From an uncultured Lachnospiraceae bacterium (GTDB taxonomy: Bacteria; Bacillota; Clostridia; Lachnospirales; Lachnospiraceae): DNA of 64,000 nucleotides. A program made the position numbers and the translations under genes. Shown here one piece after another: positions 42,492-50,956 of this stretch (position 1 is its first letter; the number at the start of each line of letters is the position of its first letter). The notes under the pieces are model-generated. The model did no database searches, was not told the origin of the DNA, and saw only the letters and a list, made by a program, of their open reading frames with translations. Where the stretch lies: contig CANOMQ010000009.1 of NCBI GenBank assembly GCA_947567595.1, positions 47,623 to 111,622 of the forward strand. The letters are read 5' to 3'.

Positions 42492-44507
42492 TCATTCCTC
42501 CACTATCGTATACAAACAGCCAAAAGAAGTCTCGCTGCAATTGCCGTCCGCCGCCTGCTCCCAATCCGGCGTCACGCCCACAATAATGACCTCGTCAGAC
42601 TGCGCCCGCGCGCACGCGTACGTAACACCCATACCAAGCGCCGCCTTCATGTCAATATCCCTGAGCGCTTCCTTTTCATCGTCGTCCCACATCGTATCCC
42701 GCAGATAGCCGTAATAATAAGCCTCCGCAGGCGTGTACGTGCTGCTGCTGTAAGAATAAGAGCTGGAATTTGTCCGCGACCTTGTTATCGTATCCTCATA
42801 CGCACACGTACTGCCTGCCACCGTAAAGCCTGCGCCTGCCTCAAGGTTGTTAAAAATCAAAATCCTGTTATCCGTAATCAGTGCAAAATACGGAAAATCC
42901 CACTGTGTCCCATTCGTAATCGTTTTCTTGTCATCGTCCCACAAAAACGCCCCCGCACGCTCCTGCGCGTCCTTGCCTGCCACAAAATAAGCGTCCTCAA
43001 AGCCTTTCTCAGGGAGAATGCCAATCGCAAAACGGTCCCCTTCCTTCTGAACGCGATGATAATAACTTTCTTCCTCTTCATCGCCATAAATATACCGGCT
43101 GCTCATCATCGGTCCCACATACGCATACCCGTCCGCAATCGGCAGGCTCCACTCCTTATGCCCCGCGTCATAGCAGCGCAGATATGTCGCAACGGGCTTT
43201 TTACCTGAAAGGTCTTCTATGTTTACCGAATATACGTTTGTACTTGCAACCTCAAAGCCTCTGCCAGCCCAGTATACCAAAACAATGCCGACAAGCGATG
43301 CAAGCGGCACCGCAAGCCAGTACAAATCCCGCTTCTTTATCGTGCGCAAAATCAGATACAGAACCGGTCCCACAAAAATCACGTATCCGATGACAAGGAT
43401 TTTTAAACCGCCAAATTGCAGACGGCTGCTGCCGCGCCCCAAAATCGTAAAAATCCGCTCCAAATTGTAGTCCGAATCGTACTGCATATCCGCCGACTGG
43501 TAAGTGACATTTGCCATATCAAGCGCATTGTTCAAAACCTGCTCCACCACAGCCTCCTGCGTTTCACCGTTCAAATACGCGTCCGCACGAACCGCGCCAA
43601 GCTGCGTCAGCGCACAGGGCAGAAGGCTCACTGAACCGTCGCCCCATGACGCGCCGTATTGCAAATACGGATGAAACGTATTGTTGGAGTCGGAAAATTC
43701 CACCATCGTAAGCCCCGACGTATCCACATAATCCGACCAGTGTATTACGCTCTCATCGGTGCTGTCCGCCTCGCTATACGAAATATCCAAAAACGTCAGA
43801 CCGTCCAGCGTTTCCTTCGCATGGCTTCCCGTGCCGACAAGCAGCACGCCGCCCTTGTCCACCCACGTCTCAATCGCCGCGCACTCCTCCTCGGTAAGCA
43901 CCTGCGTATGGAAGCTGTCAATGACCAAAAAAGCCAATCCATTTAATGATGAAACAAGACCTCCCTGCTGCAGCTCCACAAGCTTAACCGGATATGTCCT
44001 GTCCCCAAAAGAAATTTCATTTCCGCCCATGTCCAAATACGTGAGCGACGCGTACGAATCGCTTAATATGCCCATCGAAAGCGCCTCTCTGCCGTCCTGC
44101 AAAATCCGTGGGAATATCTTTTCCGCAGTTTTTTTCATTTTCCTGTCAAACAGCGTCACCCGCACAAGCCCATCCGTGCGGTTAATGCTTTCCTTCGGCA
44201 GTCTGACCACAAACTGCTTCGTGCTGCCCTCCGGCAAAGAGAGTACCGTGTCATAAACGCAGTCCGTACTGCTTCCGTAGACAAGCCCCGTCTCCGCCTT
44301 TACACGCACCGTTCCCTCCCAGTCCGTGCTCAGATTTCGAACCGTCACCTGCACATCATACGTCGGCTCGTCCGAAGGAAGCACCTGCGCCTCAATATAA
44401 ACCGGAGCTATCTCCGCCGCCCGCGCTGCCTGCCCTGCCGCGCCCAAAAGCACGGCAAACAGCAAAGCCGCAAAAACCTTCACGTATCGTTTTATTCGCT
44501 TTTTCAT
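42492..44507 (-). CDS. Membrane-anchored extracellular protein of the ABC cassette (GldG-like)
   Basis: A 671-residue protein with a signal peptide (residues ~1-30). An Ig-like segment (~45-125) follows, then a DUF4350/GATase-like extracellular part (WVDKGGVLLVGTGSHA near ~230). Two adjacent helices lie at ~365-412 (LVIGYVIFVGPVLYLIL and WLAVPLASLVGIVLVYWAG), and a ~250-residue extracellular tail follows. No catalytic residues stand out. The ATG at 44507 follows GGGGGA, and the TTG at 44519 lies upstream of that. The position directly before an ABC ATPase and ABC-2 permease resembles GldG in ABC export systems. Confidence 0.72.
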   Translation of the reverse strand: MKKRIKRYVKVFAALLFAVLLGAAGQAARAAEIAPVYIEAQVLPSDEPTYDVQVTVRNLSTDWEGTVRVKAETGLVYGSSTDCVYDTVLSLPEGSTKQFVVRLPKESINRTDGLVRVTLFDRKMKKTAEKIFPRILQDGREALSMGILSDSYASLTYLDMGGNEISFGDRTYPVKLVELQQGGLVSSLNGLAFLVIDSFHTQVLTEEECAAIETWVDKGGVLLVGTGSHAKETLDGLTFLDISYSEADSTDESVIHWSDYVDTSGLTMVEFSDSNNTFHPYLQYGASWGDGSVSLLPCALTQLGAVRADAYLNGETQEAVVEQVLNNALDMANVTYQSADMQYDSDYNLERIFTILGRGSSRLQFGGLKILVIGYVIFVGPVLYLILRTIKKRDLYWLAVPLASLVGIVLVYWAGRGFEVASTNVYSVNIEDLSGKKPVATYLRCYDAGHKEWSLPIADGYAYVGPMMSSRYIYGDEEEESYYHRVQKEGDRFAIGILPEKGFEDAYFVAGKDAQERAGAFLWDDDKKTITNGTQWDFPYFALITDNRILIFNNLEAGAGFTVAGSTCAYEDTITRSRTNSSSYSYSSSTYTPAEAYYYGYLRDTMWDDDEKEALRDIDMKAALGMGVTYACARAQSDEVIIVGVTPDWEQAADGNCSETSFGCLYTIVEE

Positions 44508-44533
44508 TTTGTCCCCCAATCATTTCTTATCCC

Positions 44534-46813
44534 TTATAATTCATAAACGCCGCTTTCCAAAACCGCCTTATAATACGTCGCAAGCGGAATGAAACACTGC
44601 CCGAAATTCTTCGGACTGCCGCTGCCCGCCACGACCGCGTCACCATAGATGGTCTTTTTCCCAAGCGCGCTGCCCGCAGGCGTATAGATCGCCTTCTTGA
44701 ACGTCTGCTTGCCATACTTTAGATACTCCGCGTCGCCCGTCAGCTCATACGCAATCACAAGCGACTCTAACAAAAGCGTGTTCGTTCCAAGCCGGTTTAA
44801 GCTCGGCAGCTCCTTATAATAAAACAGCCCCGTGCGCTCCATATAGCAGTTTTCAATCAAATCCTCCACCGCGTTAATCATCATGCGCTTCAGTTCCTCA
44901 TTCGGGAAAACACGGTAATAGCGCATTAAGCTACCCACAGCCACCGAAATCATAAAGCCCACGCGCACCACCGTATTATCCGTATACGGTGCCAGCCAGT
45001 CGCCGCCGTACTGCTCGCCCCACACCCTGAAATCCGCAACGATTTTGTCCGCCTTCGCAAGCCACTTCTTGTCGTTCGTCTCCACATAAAGCGCCGTCAG
45101 CGAGCGCAGCGCCCAGCCTGTCTCGCGCGCATTCACCTCGCCCACCTTCGCATACTTGGGCGTATCCAAAAGCCGCAGCACATTCTCGCCAATGCCAAGC
45201 GCCGTTTCCAGCCCCCGCTCATCACCCGTAAAATGATAATAGTCCAAAAGCCCCTCCACCCACTGGTGCGAGCAGACCATCAAATCCTCGTGCTTTCGGA
45301 CATTGCCACGGCAGTGCCCGTTCGTGTGCTCCCACTGACCGCCTAAAAACAGCGGATTTTCGCTGAAATGGCATACATCGACGTCCATCCAGTGGCTTGC
45401 CGCCGCGATATTGTAATCCAAAAACCGCCGCATTCCGTTCCTGACATATAACAACGCGCACGCGTGCGGAAAATCGTACTCGTTGTTGCTCCACACCAAG
45501 TCTCCGCCGCCCCTGCCCTGCGTCGTGTAATTCATATCCGGCGTGTCGCCGAAATTCAGCATTCCATATGCCCGCGCATGACCGTCCGCGCTTGCAATCA
45601 GCGCCTGCTCCACCTCGGGCACAAACTGCTCCGTAAACACATCTAAATAACAGCCCGAATGCCTGTGAACCTCCGGCAGGACATATGGTCTGTCCGGCAT
45701 CTGGTAAATCAGGCTCCTGTTGTCAAGCGCCTCCAAGGTCTCCTCCGCGTCATGGAAATGCAGCAAAAACCGCTGCTCCCGCGACATGCCGGACTCCATC
45801 ACCACCTTGTCCACATCTTGGGGCACAAGCATTACTGACACACCCTCACTGTCGGCGCGCACCGCCTTCGGGAAGTTCTGCTGCGCCTGAAAAATCGTCG
45901 CGCAAACGCCGCCCCTTGCGTCCGTGCAGTCGGCAAAAAACGTGCCGTAAAAGACCTCCGCAAAGTGCTCGTTTGACTCGTACACAAGGCTTTTTGCGTC
46001 CACGCACATCGAAACTGCCTCGCCGCAGTCGCTGATAATAAAGTCTGTTTTATAATTCGAGGACGCCGCGCATGTCCTCGTTTCTGACACTTGTGTCATA
46101 TTTTCGCCTTCGTCTGCCCTGTCATTCAATTTTACATCAAACACAAGCGACGTGATTGGGAGCTGCTCCGGCGTCGTGTTGATAATCCGGTACGATACCT
46201 CAATCCACGGCTTTTTCGCGTATGCGGTCAGTTTTACCTCGAAGTCAATCTGCTCCCCTTCCGTTTCTGCGCAGACATTCCTTCCCTTTGCCTTTAATAT
46301 TGTACAGACCGCCCCGGTCTCCACAATATCCCACCGACCAATTTCCATCTGATAACAATTGTCTTGCCTGCCGCCGCAGAGCACAGGGCCTGTAAACTGC
46401 CGCTTTTCGTAGCGTCTTCCATTTGCCTCAACATATTGGAAAATACTGTCACTTTCATGCTCCACCGCAAAAGAAATGACACCCGTGTCAACTTTTATGC
46501 CCCTGTCATTCTGCCGCACTTCTATTTCAAACGCGTCCTCCACCTTGTCCGTGTGCGCGTCCATATCGCATTTTAACACAACGCCCTTATTTGCAGGCAA
46601 ATCCGCAAGAAACCGCAAAAACAGGAACCGCACGCTTCCGTCGTCATGCCGCGCCGTCACCTTCTTTTGCAGCGGAAGCATGCGCTCGTTCTGATAGACC
46701 ACAACATGATCCAAATCATTCAGCGTTCCCTTCTTTACCGGAATGCCGATAAAGCAAGGCTCTTCTTTTCTCTCGTATTTGTAGAGCTTATCAATGTAAA
46801 TATCTGTAATCAT
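44534..46813 (-). CDS. Exo-rhamnogalacturonan lyase-like protein (YetA/PcRGLX family)
   Basis: A 759-residue protein without a signal peptide, hence cytoplasmic. An N-terminal beta-sandwich region (FIGIPVKKGTL, DGSVRFLFLRFLADLP), a second beta domain, and a C-terminal helical toroid (~430-740; HACALLYVRNGMRRFLDYNIAAASHWMD in two short blocks, ETGWALRSLTALYVETNDKKWL) match the three-part YetA/PcRGLX architecture. PcRGLX is an exo-acting rhamnogalacturonan lyase, so degradation of pectin oligosaccharides is plausible. The ATG at 46813 follows GGAAAGGAATAGGG, and the promoter at 46900-46928 rules out the longer frame. It is 26 bases before the GldG-like gene. Confidence 0.75.
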   Translation of the reverse strand: MITDIYIDKLYKYERKEEPCFIGIPVKKGTLNDLDHVVVYQNERMLPLQKKVTARHDDGSVRFLFLRFLADLPANKGVVLKCDMDAHTDKVEDAFEIEVRQNDRGIKVDTGVISFAVEHESDSIFQYVEANGRRYEKRQFTGPVLCGGRQDNCYQMEIGRWDIVETGAVCTILKAKGRNVCAETEGEQIDFEVKLTAYAKKPWIEVSYRIINTTPEQLPITSLVFDVKLNDRADEGENMTQVSETRTCAASSNYKTDFIISDCGEAVSMCVDAKSLVYESNEHFAEVFYGTFFADCTDARGGVCATIFQAQQNFPKAVRADSEGVSVMLVPQDVDKVVMESGMSREQRFLLHFHDAEETLEALDNRSLIYQMPDRPYVLPEVHRHSGCYLDVFTEQFVPEVEQALIASADGHARAYGMLNFGDTPDMNYTTQGRGGGDLVWSNNEYDFPHACALLYVRNGMRRFLDYNIAAASHWMDVDVCHFSENPLFLGGQWEHTNGHCRGNVRKHEDLMVCSHQWVEGLLDYYHFTGDERGLETALGIGENVLRLLDTPKYAKVGEVNARETGWALRSLTALYVETNDKKWLAKADKIVADFRVWGEQYGGDWLAPYTDNTVVRVGFMISVAVGSLMRYYRVFPNEELKRMMINAVEDLIENCYMERTGLFYYKELPSLNRLGTNTLLLESLVIAYELTGDAEYLKYGKQTFKKAIYTPAGSALGKKTIYGDAVVAGSGSPKNFGQCFIPLATYYKAVLESGVYEL

Positions 46814-46899
46814 CGTATCCCTATTCCTTTCCTTACAGCAATACCACCAAGTTGCAGCTTTCACAGCCGGAATGCGGTCATTACACACTCCTTTCCATC

Positions 46900-46928
46900 A
46901 TTATAAAACCTTACATTATATTTCTCAA
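46900..46928 (-). promoter_or_regulatory. Promoter of the lyase/ABC gene cluster
   Basis: On the minus strand, TTGAGA (46923-46928), 17 bases and TATAAT (46900-46905) are present. Transcription would start near 46893, about 80 bases before the lyase ATG at 46813. Confidence 0.65.
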
Positions 46929-47035
46929 CTCTTTTTGAACTGTCCCCTTAAAAAAACTAAAAATTGTGTATTTTTTAAATGACATTCATATTATATAGTT
47001 ATACCTAGCGAATAGATTGGAGTTAGGAGTTGAAC

Positions 47036-47899
47036 ATGAAAAAAATAGCACTTGTAAACGATTTGTCCGGCTTTGGAAAATGCTCGCTCACCGCGGCAAT
47101 CTCCGTCGTGTCCGTCATGGGCATTCATGCCGTGCCGCTGCCGACGGCTGTTTTATCCGCACAGACCGGTTTCCCAAGCTTTTACTGTGACGACTATACA
47201 GACCGAATGGACTTTATCATAGATGAATGGAAGAACATGAATGTGCATTTTGACGGTATCCATTCCGGCTATCTTGCGGGGCCAAATCAGATACAGAAGG
47301 TACTGCATCTGTTAGATGCGTTTCAAAAAAATGACACGATTTACCTCGCCGACCCGGTGTTGGGCGATGACGGCAGGCACTTCAAAGTGTTCACCCAAGC
47401 GCTTTTGGACGGAATGAAGCAGCTTTGCACACGCGCTCAAATCACGACGCCAAACCTCACGGAGCTCTGCCTTCTGACAGAAACGGACTACAAAGCACTT
47501 ACGGCATTTTCCAACGAGAGCGATTATCTCGCGCACATTGAGACCGTTGCACACAAGCTGCTACGCACAATGCCTGCAAATGCCTGCGTGCTTGTAACAG
47601 GGATTATCCGGCACTGCGGCAGGGAAACCTTTATGGGAAACATGGCAGTCACCGCAGACCATTCCTTTTACCACGAAACGCCCTACATTCCGAAAAGCTT
47701 TTCCGGCACGGGCGACCTGTTTTCCGCGATTGTCTGCGCCTCTTTGGTAAACGGTCTTAGCGTAGAGGACGCCGCAAAAAAAGCCGCTTATTTTCTAAAA
47801 CCTGCCATTGAGGACGCGGTTGCAGAGCAGATTGAGAGCAATCATGGCGTTGATTTTGAGAAATATCTCGGACGGCTGATTGTACCAAATATAAAATGA
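47036..47899 (+). CDS. Pyridoxamine/pyridoxal kinase (ribokinase fold)
   Basis: A 287-residue kinase. ALVNDLSGFGKCSLTAAI at the N terminus, ADPVLGDDGRHF (~110) and the anion-hole/catalytic FSGTGDLFSAIVCASLV (~220, catalytic Asp in GTGD) identify the PdxK/PdxY/ThiD group. The enzyme phosphorylates vitamin B6 forms for PLP salvage. The ATG at 47036 is 6 bases after AGGAG; a TTG six bases earlier is not needed. The next gene is an ECF S component, which supports a B6 uptake-and-trapping unit. Confidence 0.88.
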   Translation: MKKIALVNDLSGFGKCSLTAAISVVSVMGIHAVPLPTAVLSAQTGFPSFYCDDYTDRMDFIIDEWKNMNVHFDGIHSGYLAGPNQIQKVLHLLDAFQKNDTIYLADPVLGDDGRHFKVFTQALLDGMKQLCTRAQITTPNLTELCLLTETDYKALTAFSNESDYLAHIETVAHKLLRTMPANACVLVTGIIRHCGRETFMGNMAVTADHSFYHETPYIPKSFSGTGDLFSAIVCASLVNGLSVEDAAKKAAYFLKPAIEDAVAEQIESNHGVDFEKYLGRLIVPNIK

Positions 47900-47924
47900 A
47901 AAACATTACAGGAGGAGTTTTATT

Positions 47925-48467
47925 ATGAAAGCAACAACCAACACAAAAGTAACACAGTCCGCAAAGATGCGTTACATCACGCTCACAGGGCTGATGGCGG
48001 CAATGATTGCGCTGATGACAGCCTATATCTGCCACATTCCGACCGGAGTGAACGGCGGCTATATCCATTTTGGCGACTCGCTGATTTATCTTGCAGCCAC
48101 ACTGCTTCCCACGCCATATGCGCTTGCGGCGGCGGCAATCGGCGGCGGGCTTGCGGATTTGATGACAGCGCCCATATGGGCACCCGCAACGATTATCATT
48201 AAAATGCTGATAACCATTCCGTTTACGAATAAATCCGCAAAAATCATCACACCGCGAAACATCATCGCAACCGTTATCGCCTATTTCATATCAGGCATCA
48301 GCTACTTCTTTGCGGAATACATTATTTTCGGCGCATTTAGCACGGCGCTGCTTGCGTCGATGTCCGGCAGCCTCATTCAGTCCGGCGGAAGCGCAGTCTG
48401 CTTTATCATATTTGGCATTGCACTCGATAAGGTACATATCAAAAACAGGCTGAACAATTTGTTGTAA
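47925..48467 (+). CDS. ECF transporter S component, probable vitamin B6 precursor uptake (TIGR04002-like)
   Basis: A 180-residue membrane protein with five to six helices. Its features are those of ECF substrate-binding subunits: HFGDSLIYLAATLLPTPYAL near residue 50 and AAIGGGLADLMTAP near residue 70. The energising EcfA/EcfT proteins are not in the window and are presumably shared. It lies 25 bases after the pyridoxamine kinase gene, so a B6 vitamer is the best substrate guess. Confidence 0.82.
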   Translation: MKATTNTKVTQSAKMRYITLTGLMAAMIALMTAYICHIPTGVNGGYIHFGDSLIYLAATLLPTPYALAAAAIGGGLADLMTAPIWAPATIIIKMLITIPFTNKSAKIITPRNIIATVIAYFISGISYFFAEYIIFGAFSTALLASMSGSLIQSGGSAVCFIIFGIALDKVHIKNRLNNLL

Positions 48468-48514
48468 TTGCGATAGAATTTCGCTAAAAAACGCATTAGA
48501 AAGGCAGGGTAACA

Positions 48515-49111
48515 ATGGCAGATATTCTCTATACATACAAAAAACAAGTGTACGCAAACATCACAAACAAGTGTGACTGCAGCTGCACCTTCTGCATACG
48601 TTCCTTAAAAGACGGGGTGGGGGACGCCGAAACCCTTTGGCACCAAAAGGATCCGACCTTAGAAGAAATCAAGACAGCTATGGACAATTTCGACTTTACG
48701 GGATATAATGAACTTGTATTCTGCGGTTACGGCGAACCGACCTGTGCGCTTGACATCTTACTCGAAAGCGCAGGCTACGCAAAAAAGCAGTTTGGGCTAA
48801 ACATACGTTTGAACACGAACGGACTTTGCAATCTCTATCACGGGCGCAATATCGTACCCGAGCTTGCCGCCGTGATTGACAGCGTTTCCATTAGTCTGAA
48901 TGCCCCGACCGCGGAAAAATACAATGCGGTTACAAGACCGCAGTTTGAGAACGCATTTCCCGCACTGCTGGAATTTGCCTCGCTTGCACAGGAAGCGTTT
49001 TCGCACACGCAGCTCTCTATCGTAGATGTCCTTCCCAAGGACGAGATTGCGCAGTGCCAAAGGCTTGCGGACGAACGCGGGATTTATCTCAAAATCCGAA
49101 AATACAGTTAG
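48515..49111 (+). CDS. Radical SAM protein, TatD-family-associated type (TIGR04038-like)
   Basis: A 198-residue radical SAM protein. The cluster-binding motif is in NKCDCSCTFCIR (C-x3-C-x2-C, residues ~20-27), with GYGEPTCALD (~75) as the glycine-rich SAM-contacting element. The short length is normal for the TatD-associated family, whose reaction is unknown. Here no tatD gene is adjacent; instead it follows a B6 kinase and an ECF S component. Confidence 0.88.
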   Translation: MADILYTYKKQVYANITNKCDCSCTFCIRSLKDGVGDAETLWHQKDPTLEEIKTAMDNFDFTGYNELVFCGYGEPTCALDILLESAGYAKKQFGLNIRLNTNGLCNLYHGRNIVPELAAVIDSVSISLNAPTAEKYNAVTRPQFENAFPALLEFASLAQEAFSHTQLSIVDVLPKDEIAQCQRLADERGIYLKIRKYS

Positions 49112-49130
49112 CTTTATAACACATTTCATT

Positions 49131-49171
49131 GAAACACCCATACTGTCCAAAATGGGTGTTTCGTAGTTTTT
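49131..49171 (+). terminator. Terminator after the radical SAM gene
   Basis: GAAACACCCAT (49131-49141) pairs perfectly with ATGGGTGTTTC (49152-49162). A T run follows after four bases. It would separate the B6/radical SAM unit from the aminotransferase, at least in part. Confidence 0.65.
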
Positions 49172-49204
49172 CACTATTTAATAAGGAAGAAAGGAACATA
49201 CCCC

Positions 49205-50377
49205 ATGAATGTAGAACCATCAAAACGCCTCAACCATTTTCAAACCGGAATATTCGCGGCTTTGGACGCAAAGAAAGACGCACTGATAAAGACCGGAAAA
49301 AAAGTTTACAATCTCTCCGTAGGAACGCCCGATTTTCCCGTGTTCCCGCATATTCAGGAGGCTTTAATCAATGCTGCCAAAAACCCCGACAATTTCCATT
49401 ATGCATTAAAAGATTTGCCGGAGCTGACTGCCGCCGTTCAAGGTTATTATCAAAAACGGTTTGGCGTGACGCTTTCCGCAGACGAAATCACCTCGGTAAA
49501 CGGTTCGCAGGAAGGCATTGCCCATATCGGCATGGCGCTCTGCAACGAAGGCGATGTGGTGCTTCTCCCCAATCCCGGCTATCCCGTCTTTGAAGTCGGC
49601 GCATATTTTGGATATGCCGAGCAGTATTTTTATGATTTAAAGGAAGAGCATCACTTTATCCCGCAGTTTGACGAAATTCCCGAAGAGATTGCAAGGCGCG
49701 CAAAATACATCATGGTATCCTATCCGTACAATCCGGTCTGCGCAGTCGCACCGCGCGCATTTTATGAGGAATTGATTGCGTTTGCAAAAAAATATAACAT
49801 CATCATCGTCCACGACAACGCCTACTCCGACATTATCTATGACGACGTGTACGGCGGTTCGTTTTTGGAATTTCCCGAGGCAAAAGAGCTCGGCGTGGAG
49901 TTGTTCTCCCTCTCAAAATCCTTCAACCTGACAGGCGCAAGGGTTTCCTTTGTGGTCGGAAACAAGGACGTAATCGACGCGGTAAAGCTGCTGCGCTCAC
50001 AGTATGATTTTGGAATGTTTCTTCCCACACAGTATGCCGCCATCGCCGCGCTCACAGGTCCTCTTGACGGCGTAAAAGCGCAATGCCGCAAATATCAGGA
50101 GCGCCGCGACGTGCTCTACAACGGGCTTCGCGCAATCGGCTGGGACGTGCGCAAAAGCGAAGGCACCATGTTTGCATGGGCGAAAATTCCTCCCAATTTT
50201 GGCTCCTCACAGGAATTCTGCATGGAATTAATGGAGCGGACAGGCGTTATCTGCACCCCCGGCGACGCGTTCGGCAGCATGGGCGAAGGATATGTGCGCT
50301 TCGCGCTTGTGCTCCCTGTTGAAACGCTCCGCGAGATGATTGAAGTGATTGACAAGAGCGGAATCATAGCGCACTAG
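49205..50377 (+). CDS. PLP-dependent aminotransferase, class I/II
   Basis: A 390-residue fold-type I aminotransferase. The PLP lysine is Lys238 in SLSKSFNLTGARVSF. Also present are SYPYNPVCA (Asn176), HDNAYSDIIYD (Asp204, Tyr207) and a C-terminal VRFAL with the substrate-carboxylate arginine. It resembles LL-diaminopimelate or alanine/aspartate aminotransferases, but the substrate is not decided by sequence. It lies just after the B6 salvage unit. Its last 150 bases overlap, on the other strand, the open frame of a helix-turn-helix gene. Confidence 0.92.
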   Translation: MNVEPSKRLNHFQTGIFAALDAKKDALIKTGKKVYNLSVGTPDFPVFPHIQEALINAAKNPDNFHYALKDLPELTAAVQGYYQKRFGVTLSADEITSVNGSQEGIAHIGMALCNEGDVVLLPNPGYPVFEVGAYFGYAEQYFYDLKEEHHFIPQFDEIPEEIARRAKYIMVSYPYNPVCAVAPRAFYEELIAFAKKYNIIIVHDNAYSDIIYDDVYGGSFLEFPEAKELGVELFSLSKSFNLTGARVSFVVGNKDVIDAVKLLRSQYDFGMFLPTQYAAIAALTGPLDGVKAQCRKYQERRDVLYNGLRAIGWDVRKSEGTMFAWAKIPPNFGSSQEFCMELMERTGVICTPGDAFGSMGEGYVRFALVLPVETLREMIEVIDKSGIIAH

Positions 50378-50695
50378 CCTGCGTATCTTCGTATACGCCA
50401 AAAAACGCCGGAACATGAATTTATTTTCCTTCGGTTCAAGAAGCCATACGTTCTCGTCCCTTTGGATTAATAAATCCTCCATATGCAGCCCAAGCATACC
50501 GCTTAAGATGTACAGATTGTCCACGGACGGCAGGTTCCGCCCCTTATACCAGCGGTAGATGGGCTGCGGACAGGACAGCCCGAGCTTTTCCTGCACATCG
50601 GTAACGGAAAATCCGGCTTCGCTCACAAGCCTTTTTATCAGATGCCCGGTCATAACCATGTCCATTGAAGTGTATTTTTGTTGTGGTTCGCTCAT
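50228..50695 (-). CDS. Helix-turn-helix regulator with 3' end overlapping the aminotransferase gene
   Basis: A 155-codon frame. Residues ~10-75 form an XRE-like HTH (GFSVTDVQEKLGLSCPQPIYRW, read as two short blocks, and KGRNLPSVDNLYILSGMLGLHMEDLLI likewise), similar to small Lachnospiraceae regulators of about 105 residues. The start at 50695 follows AAGGAG. The last ~50 codons lie antisense inside the aminotransferase gene, and their composition looks like a shadow. The natural stop may therefore have been lost. Target unknown. Confidence 0.75.
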   Translation of the reverse strand: MSEPQQKYTSMDMVMTGHLIKRLVSEAGFSVTDVQEKLGLSCPQPIYRWYKGRNLPSVDNLYILSGMLGLHMEDLLIQRDENVWLLEPKENKFMFRRFLAYTKIRRLVRYDSALVNHFNHLAERFNREHKREAHISFAHAAERVAGGADNACPLH

Positions 50696-50899
50696 ATGTG
50701 AAATCTCCTTTTTATCGAACATATTTTCTATATCAATTATAATGCATGCTTGCGTGAAAGTAAATAGATTTCTGCAAAACAATTTTGGACATTTAGTCCA
50801 ATGAATTTCACACTTTTTTCACAAAATATACGTTCTTTGGACACATTTATCGTGTAAGATAAAGATTGTTAACACGAAACATACCCTTCCCCTTTTTTT

Positions 50900-50932
50900 A
50901 AGGCTTCGGTTCCCCGCCGGAGTCTTTTTTTT
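50900..50932 (+). terminator. Plus-strand intrinsic terminator in the 50.7-50.95 kb gap
   Basis: AAGGCTTCGG (50900-50909) pairs with CCGGAGTCTT (50917-50926) with G-U pairs, then eight T. It works only on the plus strand. The nearest plus-strand gene ends 520 bases upstream. Either aminotransferase transcripts run this far antisense to the HTH gene, or a small RNA ends here: a CGTGT/ACACG stem lies just upstream, with a possible -35 TTGGAC before it. Confidence 0.7.
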
Positions 50933-50956
50933 CGTCCCAAATTCATACACGCATAT

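Noticed and set aside
49129-49593. 154-codon plus-strand frame overlapping the aminotransferase start
   Set aside because: A second frame over the real gene, with no ribosome binding site and Arg/Ser-rich translation.
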